Below, one piece after another: positions 1 through 6,552 of a stretch of 64,000 nt of DNA. This DNA is from Rhodospirillales bacterium (GTDB taxonomy: Bacteria; Pseudomonadota; Alphaproteobacteria; Rhodospirillales; GLO-3). The DNA is taken from NCBI GenBank assembly GCA_003354135.1, contig PIVK01000010.1, positions 1 through 64,000 of the forward strand. The letters are read 5' to 3'. Under the pieces are notes generated by a model. The model made no database searches, had not been told where the DNA came from, and saw nothing but the letters and a program-made list of their open reading frames with translations. The position numbers and the translations under genes were made by a program. Position 1 is the stretch's first letter, and the number at the start of each line of letters is the position of its first letter.

Positions 1-100
1 AGGATCGGCGCATTCCTTGGTGTCATGACCGGAATGCAGATTGCGAAAGGAAACGGCCTGAGCCGAGTGGCGCGGACCGTCTTGTTTTCCAAGGGTCGGG

Positions 101-511
101 TCAGCGGTTCTGACCGCGATCCCAGCCGCTGCTGCCGGGTCTGCCCTGGGGTCCCGGCGGGTTGTCACCCTGGCGCCACCCGGGTCCGCTGTCCGGGCCG
201 CCCATGGGGCAGGGACAGCCGCAGTCCCGATAGACGCTGCCGCTGCCGGGACCTCTCGCGGGTTCTGGGGGATTGACGGGGCGCTGCAGGTCATTGCCGG
301 TGTTCGCCCATGGAGGTGACACGGGAGTCCCGGCCCCTTGCTGCCCGCTGCGGTTTGCCCACGGTGGCGGTGTGGCCGGATTGCTTCTCTGGTCGGCCCA
401 GGACGGAGGATCTCCGGTGGCGCCACTGTCCTGAGCCTGAACCGGAAGGGCCAAGCCGGCGAGGGTCAGCGCTGTTGCCGCGACCAGGGTTTTGAGGGGG
501 GGGGTCGGCAT
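101..511 (-). CDS. Secreted Pro/Gly-rich hypothetical protein
   Basis: A 136-residue protein with a clear Sec signal peptide: a basic start, a hydrophobic stretch (LVAATALTLAGLALPV) and an AQA cleavage site near residue 27. The mature part is low complexity, rich in Pro, Gly, Ser and Trp. It contains repeated PPWAN-type units (PPSWAD, PPPWAN, SPPWAN) and a CGCPCP cluster near residue 97. No enzymatic domain is visible. It is probably an exported, disordered protein, perhaps associated with the envelope. Function unknown. It stands alone, with about 150 bp of non-coding DNA upstream before the decayed esterase gene. Confidence 0.6.
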   Translation of the reverse strand: MPTPPLKTLVAATALTLAGLALPVQAQDSGATGDPPSWADQRSNPATPPPWANRSGQQGAGTPVSPPWANTGNDLQRPVNPPEPARGPGSGSVYRDCGCPCPMGGPDSGPGWRQGDNPPGPQGRPGSSGWDRGQNR

Positions 512-662
512 TCGGTGTCTCCCTAGAAATAAGCGGTTATTAGTAGGTATGACTGGGCATTCTCGAAGAAAATCCGCGACGCTTCCGTGACACGGCTCAC
601 ATTTCGGTTTGCCGGGAAACGACCGAATAGTTTATTCCAGGATGGGGGCGTTCCGGCAAGTG

Positions 663-826
663 TCAATCGGCGAACGGCAAGATTTCGAACTGCAGCAACA
701 GAGTCCTCTGGTCGTCACGGTCGTAGTCGTCGTCTGAGAGTAAGTAGAGCAAAGTCTCCCCCTTAGGCCCCTTGGCAACGGCGATTTCTTCCATGTTGTC
801 GACAGTGAGCGGCGGGCAAAGCGAAG
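663..826 (-). pseudogene. 3' remnant of an esterase-like-phytase family gene
   Basis: Read on the minus strand, this stretch encodes PLTVDNMEEIAVAKG, then TLLYLLSDDDYD, then QRTLLLQFEI, ending in a TGA at 663-665. The order DNMEGIAV...LYLLSDDN...QRTLLLxFxL is the C-terminus of the secreted esterase-like activity of phytase family. No start codon and nothing of the first ~300 residues remain. The upstream side runs directly into a pentanucleotide repeat and then the end of the DHH gene, so the 5' part was deleted or replaced. Family assignment rests on motif recall from a short tail. Confidence 0.6.
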
Positions 827-882
827 CGGAACGGAACGGAACGGAACGGAACGGAACGGAACGGAACGGAACGGAACGGAAC
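827..882. repeat. CGGAA pentanucleotide microsatellite, about 11 units
   Basis: The five-base unit CGGAA (GGAAC in another phase) is repeated head to tail without interruption. It lies between the truncated esterase tail and the stop codon of the DHH-family gene. A 5-bp unit changes reading frame with each unit gained or lost, so it is prone to slippage. Confidence 0.95.
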
Positions 883-907
883 GTGCCCCTTACCGTGCAG
901 GGACGGA

Positions 908-1837
908 TCAGCTGTCGGCGTTGATGCGCTCAATGATCTCGCCCAGTACCTTTTCGGCTTCGGCGTTGGGGATGCGACAGGTGCCGGCACCCGCATGACC
1001 GCCACCGTCGTACTCAAGCATCATAATCCCGATGTTCGTTTTCGACGAACGATCGAGAATTGATTTGCCGACGGCGTAGATGATCCGCCGGCCGCCATCT
1101 TCCGTGGTGATCTGGATGGATACCTTCGCTTCCGGGAACAGTGCGTAGACCATAAATCGGTTGCAGGCGTAAATGACTTCCTCGTTCCTGATGTCGGTCA
1201 CCACGACGTGGTCGTGCATGGTGGAGCAGCGCATGATCTGATGCTCGGACGGCTCGTCGTGCCTGATGTAGGTGTGGATGCGTTCGACGATATCGGGCAG
1301 TTTCAGAATCTCGTCCAGCGCGTGATGCCGGAAATAGAGCATCAGATTCCGCATTGCCCGTTCGTTGGGCGTGGTGAAGTTGCGGAACCGGTGTAGTCCG
1401 GTCCGGGGGTCCATGATGAAATTGATGAGGGTCCAGCCGGTCGGGGCGAGGATATCCTTTTCATCGTATTGCGCCATATTCGCCTTGTCGACCGCATCCA
1501 GAAGCTCGCTGGAAATCAGCGGGAAACGCGTGGCGCCACCGTAGTGCTTGTAGATGATCCTGGCCGTCGAGGGCGAATCGGGATCAATGATCTGGTTGCT
1601 ATGCTCGCCGACCCTCATGACTTCGCTGACATGGCGGCCGAAGCAGAGGTGCACTTCCTTCCGGTAGGGAAGGTTGGCGGTAATGTCGTTGTCGGCCACC
1701 GGCACAAGGCCGTCCTGCATTTCCTTAGGCTCGGTGAACAGGACGTTGTTGATCAAGCCCAGTTCCATCAGGAGTGCGCCGGATACGATCCCGTCGAAGT
1801 CGGCGCGTGTAACCAAACGGTACTTTATGTCGCTCAT
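908..1837 (-). CDS. DHH-family phosphoesterase (exopolyphosphatase-like)
   Basis: A 309-residue soluble protein. The N-terminus reads RADFDGIVSGALLMELG, which matches the first metal-binding motif of DHH phosphoesterases (normally a D-x-D pair). The C-terminus has YDGGGHAGAGTCRI, the glycine-rich GGGH motif of the DHHA1 substrate-binding subdomain, near residues 280-292. Such proteins hydrolyse phosphodiester or phosphoanhydride bonds in short nucleotides or polyphosphate. Which substrate applies here cannot be read from the sequence. The canonical central DHH triad is not obvious, so it is a divergent member. It lies 11 bp downstream of the next gene on the same strand and may be co-transcribed with it. 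Confidence 0.7.
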   Translation of the reverse strand: MSDIKYRLVTRADFDGIVSGALLMELGLINNVLFTEPKEMQDGLVPVADNDITANLPYRKEVHLCFGRHVSEVMRVGEHSNQIIDPDSPSTARIIYKHYGGATRFPLISSELLDAVDKANMAQYDEKDILAPTGWTLINFIMDPRTGLHRFRNFTTPNERAMRNLMLYFRHHALDEILKLPDIVERIHTYIRHDEPSEHQIMRCSTMHDHVVVTDIRNEEVIYACNRFMVYALFPEAKVSIQITTEDGGRRIIYAVGKSILDRSSKTNIGIMMLEYDGGGHAGAGTCRIPNAEAEKVLGEIIERINADS

Positions 1838-1848
1838 GATATAAAGGT

Positions 1849-2265
1849 TTACAGGTTTGTCGGATTTCCCTCAAGGACCGTGAAGGTGGAAGAAAGCGTT
1901 CCGTCAGCGGTCCGAAGCTCGTAATGGTCGTTGTCGACCGGTATAACGAAGAAACACTTGCGCTTATGTTTGCGTGTTTCCTCGTATTGATTGCAGTAGC
2001 GGCCGTCACCGATCACCTCCCAGACGCCGGCATCCTTTCCGCCGTCGAAGTTGCGAAGGGTCAGGCTGCCGTCGGCCTTGGTGTGTACGGAGAAAGTCTG
2101 GCCCTTGAAACGCTCCAGCGCCGTGACCGCGACCATGGTGTTCCCGGCCAACAGCGTTCGGACCTCGCCGGCCCCCAACATCGACCCGCCAACCGCTGCC
2201 GCGAACGGCAGGGCGATGGACAGAACCAGAAACGCAATGAAACGGCGCAGCATGGGACAAGTCAC
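1849..2265 (-). CDS. Exported hypothetical protein
   Basis: A 138-residue protein beginning MTCPMLRRFIAFLVLSI, with a hydrophobic signal sequence through about residue 25. A second in-frame Met at residue 5 gives an equally good signal peptide. The mature part contains LLAGNTMVAV and a C-terminal region with two Cys (YCNQYEE, KCFFVIP) that could form a disulfide. The layout resembles small periplasmic DUF995-like proteins, in which an LLxGNT motif precedes a beta-rich domain, but this is a weak resemblance. It lies just upstream of the DHH gene in the same orientation. Confidence 0.6.
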   Translation of the reverse strand: MTCPMLRRFIAFLVLSIALPFAAAVGGSMLGAGEVRTLLAGNTMVAVTALERFKGQTFSVHTKADGSLTLRNFDGGKDAGVWEVIGDGRYCNQYEETRKHKRKCFFVIPVDNDHYELRTADGTLSSTFTVLEGNPTNL

Positions 2266-2615
2266 TCCCTCTACTAAACCGCATATAAACGAAAATGCCG
2301 GAAAACTCGATGGTTATCTCAGAAAATGGCGAGGAAATCACACGGCTTCCCGACGGAGACCGGCAGATTTGATTGAAACCGTCATTTCCGCACCCGCTTG
2401 AAGAATAATGTGTCGGTTTTTTTGCAGTGTGCGGTGCAATACGAGTTGAGCCCCCCTAATTCCCCGTGGGAAACAGGATGTTATACCCCTCTGGTTGACG
2501 GGAGACGGAAAATTCCCTTGCATTTCCGTCGAATAGGCCGTATTCGTTTCGAATAGACGGATGCAGAAAACACAAGAAATTACGCTGCACTGCAACAGAA
2601 TCAGGAAGGTCAACC

Positions 2616-2945
2616 ATGAACATGGTCGTGGAGAAGTTGGAGTGCCGCGCCGAGGAGGCGGCGGCGTTGCTGAAGGCGATGAGTAACGCCCATCGTCTGG
2701 AAATTCTCTGCCACATCCTTAAGGGCGAGAGGGCGGTCGGTTGGCTGTCGCAGGCGACGGGCATCGGCCAGTCTGCTGTTTCGCAGCATCTTTCCATTTT
2801 GCGCGCTCAGCGCCTGGTCAGGGGCCGCCGCGACGCCCAGACCATCTACTACTCGATCGATGGCTCCGAGGCTGAGGCGATTCTCGAAGCGCTATACGGG
2901 GTGTTCTGCTCCGGAGCGACCAATCAGACTCGGGTTGCGGCCTAA
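2616..2945 (+). CDS. arsR: ArsR-family transcriptional regulator
   Basis: A 109-residue winged-helix protein. Residues ~13-35 (ALLKAMSNAHRLEILCHIL) and the recognition helix region SAVSQHLSILRAQRLV (~residues 53-68) are diagnostic of the ArsR/SmtB family, followed by the wing GRRDAQTIYYSI. The classical ELCVCDL metal-binding loop is replaced by AVGWLSQATG. Single cysteines occur at ~32 and near the C-terminus (VFCSG). It may therefore sense through other Cys residues, or be a non-metal member such as the BigR type. It faces the same way as acr3 about 780 bp downstream, which suggests it once headed an ars operon now split by pentapeptide genes. The arsenic role is inference from context. Confidence 0.75.
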   Translation: MNMVVEKLECRAEEAAALLKAMSNAHRLEILCHILKGERAVGWLSQATGIGQSAVSQHLSILRAQRLVRGRRDAQTIYYSIDGSEAEAILEALYGVFCSGATNQTRVAA

Positions 2946-2970
2946 GATCGGAATAGGCTTTCCAAGAAAA

Positions 2971-3000
2971 AGGGCCGCCCGAAGGTGGCCCTCTGTCTTT
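2971..3000 (+). terminator. Hairpin terminator after the ArsR gene
   Basis: AGGGCCGCC pairs with GGTGGCCCT (nine pairs, one G-T) around a short loop, followed by a T-rich run (CTGTCTTTG). It lies 25 bp after the arsR stop, so transcription of arsR probably ends before acr3. Confidence 0.7.
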
Positions 3001-3097
3001 GTGGGTGTCGGCGTTCCGGCCTAGGGTATGATCGGAATAAGCCGAGTCGTTTCGCCTAAGGATTTTCGGGTTCTGACGTGAGGGGAGTAGATGAAAC

Positions 3098-3288
3098 TCA
3101 CGTCGACTTCGGCAAGTCGTCCAGTCCTACTGCTCCGTCCAATATCGCTCCAGTCAGGTCCGCTCCGCTCCGGTCAGGTTTGCCAGGCGCAGATCCACTT
3201 CGGCCTTTACAGCAGCATGGACGCACTGTTTCACTGACCTAAACGTACCTTCAAAGGCGACCTGTCCGTCACGTTTCTTAATCTGCAT
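3098..3288 (-). pseudogene. Pentapeptide-repeat protein gene, frameshifted
   Basis: The reading begins at an ATG at 3288 with MQIKKRDGQVAFEG, then SVKQCVHAAVKAEVDL, the typical start of short pentapeptide-repeat proteins. It then enters LANLTGAER and hits a TGA at 3154-3156. The next repeats (DLTGAILDGAVGLDDL) follow in a neighbouring frame to a stop at 3098. One frameshift therefore splits the repeat domain. The start overlaps the end of the next upstream gene by 11 bp, so the two were probably translated together. Such proteins form right-handed quadrilateral beta-helices. No specific role is inferred. Confidence 0.65.
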
Positions 3289-3544
3289 AATCTTCACTCC
3301 CTCGTGTGACGTTTACATCAGGCAGGTCGACTCCAGTCAAGTTAGCTCCAGCTAGGATAGCACCGTCCAGAACCACCTCAATCGCCTCAACAATTGTTTT
3401 GGTGTGCGAGACGGTCGAGGTATACCCGCTCTCATAAGCCTGTTCCGCGACGGTAATTTTCTCTATTAGCTTTTCAAGGCCGGACCGCTTTGCGAATTCC
3501 GATGCATCAGGAAAGGCCGGACCGCTTTGCGAATTCCGATGCAT
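3278..3544 (-). CDS. Small protein with a pentapeptide-repeat tail
   Basis: An 88-residue ORF whose C-terminal third reads GAILAGANLTGVDL, i.e. three A(N/D)LxG-type pentapeptides, preceded by a helical region (IEKITVAEQAYESG). The N-terminal ~25 residues (SQSGPAFPDASEFAKRSG) are encoded partly by a 37-bp tandem duplication, so the present start may be an artefact of that duplication and the gene may be truncated. It overlaps the next pentapeptide gene by 11 bp. Confidence 0.4.
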   Translation of the reverse strand: MHRNSQSGPAFPDASEFAKRSGLEKLIEKITVAEQAYESGYTSTVSHTKTIVEAIEVVLDGAILAGANLTGVDLPDVNVTRGSEDYAD

Positions 3545-3552
3545 CAGGAAAG
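3476..3552. repeat. 37-bp perfect tandem duplication
   Basis: The block AAGGCCGGACCGCTTTGCG... through GATGCATCAGGA occurs at 3476-3512 and again at 3513-3549 with no spacer; the match continues about 3 bp further. It lies at the start of the small pentapeptide-tailed ORF and supplies one possible ATG in each copy. Confidence 0.95.
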
Positions 3553-3721
3553 AACGTCATTTATCCTCTCTATCATTGACCACCTCAACATCGCGCTCAG
3601 CGGGGTCATGTTCACCCCGGGGGTTATCACCGCACCTTGGTATTATCGGTCCCGACCGTGGAAAGCCTAGTCAAGAAGATCTCGGAACCCGTCTGAAACC
3701 AGGAATCTGAATAGGAAGCCA

Positions 3722-4801
3722 ATGTCGTCTCAATGTGAATCCACCGCCAAGAAGGCGTCCGGCGCCCCCCTCGGCACCTTTGAACGCTATCTGACCTTAT
3801 GGGTCGGCCTTTGCATCGTCGCGGGGATCGGCCTCGGCCATCTGTGGCCCACGCCATTCCAGGCGGCCGGCCACATGGAGGCCGCCCGCGTCAACATCCC
3901 CGTCGCGGTCCTGATCTGGCTGATGATCGTGCCGATGCTGCTCAAGGTGGATTTCCGGGCCCTGCATGAGGTGAAGGAGCATTGGAAGGGCATCGGGGTC
4001 ACCCTCTTCGTCAACTGGGCGGTCAAGCCGTTCTCCATGGCGGCCCTGGGCTGGCTGTTCATCGGCGTGCTTTTCGCTCCGATGCTGCCCGAGGGGCAGA
4101 TCGATTCCTACATTGCCGGATTGATCATCCTCGCCGCCGCCCCCTGCACGGCGATGGTCTTCGTGTGGAGCAACCTCAGCGGCGGCGAGCCGCACTTTAC
4201 GCTGAGCCAGGTGGCGCTCAACGACACCATCATGATCTTTGCCTTCGCGCCGATTGTCGGCCTGTTGCTCGGGTTGTCCTCGATCGTGGTGCCGTGGGAG
4301 ACCCTGCTGGTCTCCGTGGCCGTCTTCATCGTTATTCCGGTCTTCGTCGCCCAGGCCTGGAGAAGCTTGCTCCTGAGGCGCGGCGGTGACGCCGCATTGC
4401 AGAAAACTCTTTCCGCCCTGCATCCCGTTTCGCTCACGGCGCTGCTGGCGACGCTGGTTCTGCTGTTTGGTTTCCAGGGCGAGCAGATCCTGGGACAGCC
4501 CATGGTGATCGTCCTTCTCGCGGTTCCCATCCTGATCCAGGTCTACCTCAACTCTGGCCTCGCCTACCTGCTCAACCGGCGGCTCGGGGTCGCCCATTGT
4601 GTGGCCGGGCCTTCGGCGCTGATCGGCGCCAGCAATTTCTTCGAACTGGCGGTGGCGACGGCCATCGGTCTGTTCGGGTTCGAGTCCGGTGCCGCATTGG
4701 CCACCGTCGTCGGCGTTTTGGTCGAGGTTCCCGTGATGCTGTCAGTTGTTCGTATCGTGAATTCCACCAAAACTTGGTACGAGAAAAGGGAAGTCGCATG
4801 A
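3722..4801 (+). CDS. acr3: ACR3-family arsenite efflux permease
   Basis: A 359-residue membrane protein with about ten transmembrane helices. It has the ACR3 hallmarks IPVAVLIWLMIVPMLLKVDF (~residues 60-79), VNWAVKPFSMA, and the conserved cysteine in TM4 (ILAAAPCTAMVFVWS) required for arsenite export. The late motif GASNFFELAVATAIGLFG is also typical. It exports As(III), and in some members Sb(III), using the proton gradient. The start at 3722 follows a weak purine-rich site (AGGAAG). The stop overlaps the ATG of the decayed GAPDH gene (ATGA), a sign that they formed one operon. Confidence 0.93.
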   Translation: MSSQCESTAKKASGAPLGTFERYLTLWVGLCIVAGIGLGHLWPTPFQAAGHMEAARVNIPVAVLIWLMIVPMLLKVDFRALHEVKEHWKGIGVTLFVNWAVKPFSMAALGWLFIGVLFAPMLPEGQIDSYIAGLIILAAAPCTAMVFVWSNLSGGEPHFTLSQVALNDTIMIFAFAPIVGLLLGLSSIVVPWETLLVSVAVFIVIPVFVAQAWRSLLLRRGGDAALQKTLSALHPVSLTALLATLVLLFGFQGEQILGQPMVIVLLAVPILIQVYLNSGLAYLLNRRLGVAHCVAGPSALIGASNFFELAVATAIGLFGFESGAALATVVGVLVEVPVMLSVVRIVNSTKTWYEKREVA

Positions 4802-4975
4802 CTGTCCGCAGTCGGAATCAACGGCTGCGGCCGCATGGGTCGCTTGGTGCTCCGTGCCGCCTGGGGGGCGCCGCCTCAAGCGGTCGGCTGCATAGATCCA
4901 CAAAAGGAGCCTCGGAAAGCAATGGAACACGGCAAGATACGTTGTATCATCATCCAAGACGCGACAAGACCATGA
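4798..4975 (+). pseudogene. Decayed arsenic-operon GAPDH gene (5' remnant)
   Basis: The ATG at 4798 overlaps the acr3 stop. After MTVR the frame is broken by one extra base. The shifted frame then reads VGINGCGRMGRLVLRAAWG, the NAD-binding GxGxxGR start of glyceraldehyde-3-phosphate dehydrogenase. A further ~35 codons lack clear similarity and end in TGA at 4973-4975. A dedicated GAPDH next to arsenic efflux genes is known from the ArsJ pathway, where it makes 1-arseno-3-phosphoglycerate for export. No arsJ is present here, so only the stump of that arm is left. Confidence 0.7.
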
Positions 4976-4991
4976 GAGTAGGGACCCTCGC

Positions 4992-5114
4992 TTGAAATAC
5001 GTTGCACCAGCTATCGACAAGACAGCGTTTAACTGCCCGCATTGTGACGCAGGGGCCTTCTTCTTGCACCGAGCCGGAACCGGCCGAGGCCGCAGCTTGA
5101 TATGGTGGATATGA
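4992..5114 (+). pseudogene. N-terminal fragment of a zinc-ribbon-like hypothetical gene
   Basis: From a TTG at 4992 the frame reads LKYVAPAIDKTAFNCPHCDA, then GAFFLHRAGTG, and stops at 5112-5114 after 40 codons. The pattern of V/IAPxI..xAFNCPHCGA at the very start is typical of larger hypothetical proteins (DUF4145-like) that open with a CxxC zinc-ribbon half. Here only the first ~30 residues survive before the sequence runs into the MscS gene, so this is a truncated leftover from a deletion. Confidence 0.45.
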
Positions 5115-6196
5115 TGGAACAGGCTTTCCAAAGCATACCTGTCTGGCTGGTCTCAAGCCTTCTGTTCGCGGCAGGTATCGCCGGGGCACTGATCGGCCAC
5201 AATATCCTCTTTCGCGTGGCTGGGCGCATCGTGGGCAAGACGGTGACGGGCATCGATAACACCTTGGTCAAACGGAGCCGCGAACCCGTCCGCTGGCTTC
5301 TGGTGCTGCTGGTCGTCCTGCTGTTTCTTCCGGGGGCAGGGATACCGGAAGGCCTGCGCGGAGTGCTTCACCAAGCCCTGATCATCGGGCTGACGGCGAG
5401 CGTGGGATGGCTTGCGGCCAGTCTCACCGGCATGCTCACCGACTTTGTGAACGATTCCTATCCGCTTGACTCGGCCGATAACTTGAGGGCACGCCAGATT
5501 CATACCCAGATGGCTATGATCCGGCGCATCGCGATCACCGTGATTGTTGTCATCGTACTATGCCTGATCCTCATGACCTTCCCCCAAGCCCGTCAGATCG
5601 GCATCAGCCTGTTTGCCTCCGCCGGCGTCGCGGGACTGGTCATCGGCATGGCTGCGCGCCCGGCCCTTTCCAATCTCATTGCCGGGGTGCAATTGGCCTT
5701 TACTCAGCCCATCCGTATTGATGATGTGGTCATCGTCGAGGGGGAATGGGGCTGGATCGAGGAGATCGGGACCACCTTCGTGGTGGTGCGTATCTGGGAT
5801 CTCCGGCGTCTCGTGGTGCCGCTCAGTCACTTCATCGAGAAGCCCTTCCAGAATTGGACCCGGCAGACAGCGGATATTCTGGGAACCATCTTTGTTTATG
5901 CGGATTACACGGTCCCGGTAGGGGCCGTCCGGGATAAGTTGCAGGAGATAGTCAAAGCTTCAGATCTCTGGGACGGCAAGGTCTGCGGGCTTCAGGTGAC
6001 GGATGCCAAGGAGAATACATTGGAGCTCCGTGCCCTGGTAAGCTCGTCCGATTCTGGCAAGTGTTGGGACCTGCGCTGCCACGTGCGCGAGGAACTGGTC
6101 TGTTTTTTCCAGGCTGAGTATCCGGAATGCCTGCCACGAATAAGAATGGACCTGCGAGAACAAGCGGATCGCCCTACATCTCCTCCACCGCCTTGA
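5102..6196 (+). CDS. MscS-family mechanosensitive channel
   Basis: A 364-residue membrane protein with four to five hydrophobic helices in the first ~190 residues. These are followed by the MscS core: the pore-lining helix ISLFASAGVAGLVIGMAARP (~163-182), then LSNLIAGVQLAFTQPIRIDD and VIVEGEWGWIEEI leading into the beta domain and LVVPLSHFIEKPFQNWTR. Such channels open on membrane tension to release solutes during osmotic downshock. The last ~15 residues (EQADRPTSPPPP) are read through the remnant of an opposite-strand gene, so the original C-terminus may have been lost. The start is ambiguous among ATGs at 5102, 5111 and 5114. Confidence 0.88.
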   Translation: MVDMMEQAFQSIPVWLVSSLLFAAGIAGALIGHNILFRVAGRIVGKTVTGIDNTLVKRSREPVRWLLVLLVVLLFLPGAGIPEGLRGVLHQALIIGLTASVGWLAASLTGMLTDFVNDSYPLDSADNLRARQIHTQMAMIRRIAITVIVVIVLCLILMTFPQARQIGISLFASAGVAGLVIGMAARPALSNLIAGVQLAFTQPIRIDDVVIVEGEWGWIEEIGTTFVVVRIWDLRRLVVPLSHFIEKPFQNWTRQTADILGTIFVYADYTVPVGAVRDKLQEIVKASDLWDGKVCGLQVTDAKENTLELRALVSSSDSGKCWDLRCHVREELVCFFQAEYPECLPRIRMDLREQADRPTSPPPP

Positions 6197-6525
6197 TTCC
6201 GGGGATGGCGCGGAGCGCCTGGTTCGCATCCGCCGCCTGCATTCGGGCACCGTCATCATGGCTGCCGGGACTGTCCGGAATCCGCAGGCCGCGTGATGGG
6301 CCGAGTTAGAGTTTGATCACCCATTTCTTTTCCAGAGGCCCGACGGATACCTGGGGGAACGGGGCTTCGCCCGCGATGAACGTGTTCCTGAAGGAAGTCG
6401 GACAGCGGCACGAGGGCGCTCCCTGCCACCGTCCCGGCGCTCTCGACATCCCCGATACGAGGCTCACCCGGATACTGCCAAATCAATTGGTATGATGTGG
6501 GCTCGAACCACGGCGCGCATAAGAT
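6174..6525 (-). pseudogene. Decayed gene of unknown family
   Basis: On the minus strand a protein-like reading runs from about 6525: PWFEPTSYQLIWQYPGEP, RIGDVESAGTVAGSALVPL, SDFLQE. A one-base shift then gives TFIAGEAPFPQVSVGPLEKK and WVIKL, a TAA follows, and after it, in the same frame, LGPSRGLRIPDSPGSHDDG, ARMQAADANQALRAIPGI and KAVEEM end in TAG at 6174-6176. Codons are G/C-ending as in real genes here. One frameshift and one internal stop indicate a pseudogene. The family is not recognised. It fills the gap between mscS and rhaK. Confidence 0.5.
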
Positions 6526-6552
6526 CGAATGTGGAACAAGGCATTGTCATTG

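Noticed and set aside
827-882. Possible CRISPR-like array
   Set aside because: Units are 5 bp and contiguous with no spacers; no cas genes occur in the window.
763-1017. Minus-strand ORF with repeated FRSVP units
   Set aside because: The repeats are only the translation of the CGGAA microsatellite; the ends are out-of-frame parts of the DHH gene and the esterase stump.
3797-4597. 266-residue minus-strand ORF opposite acr3
   Set aside because: Antisense to a clear ACR3 membrane protein; its composition is the His/Gln/Arg-rich type produced by reading hydrophobic genes backwards.
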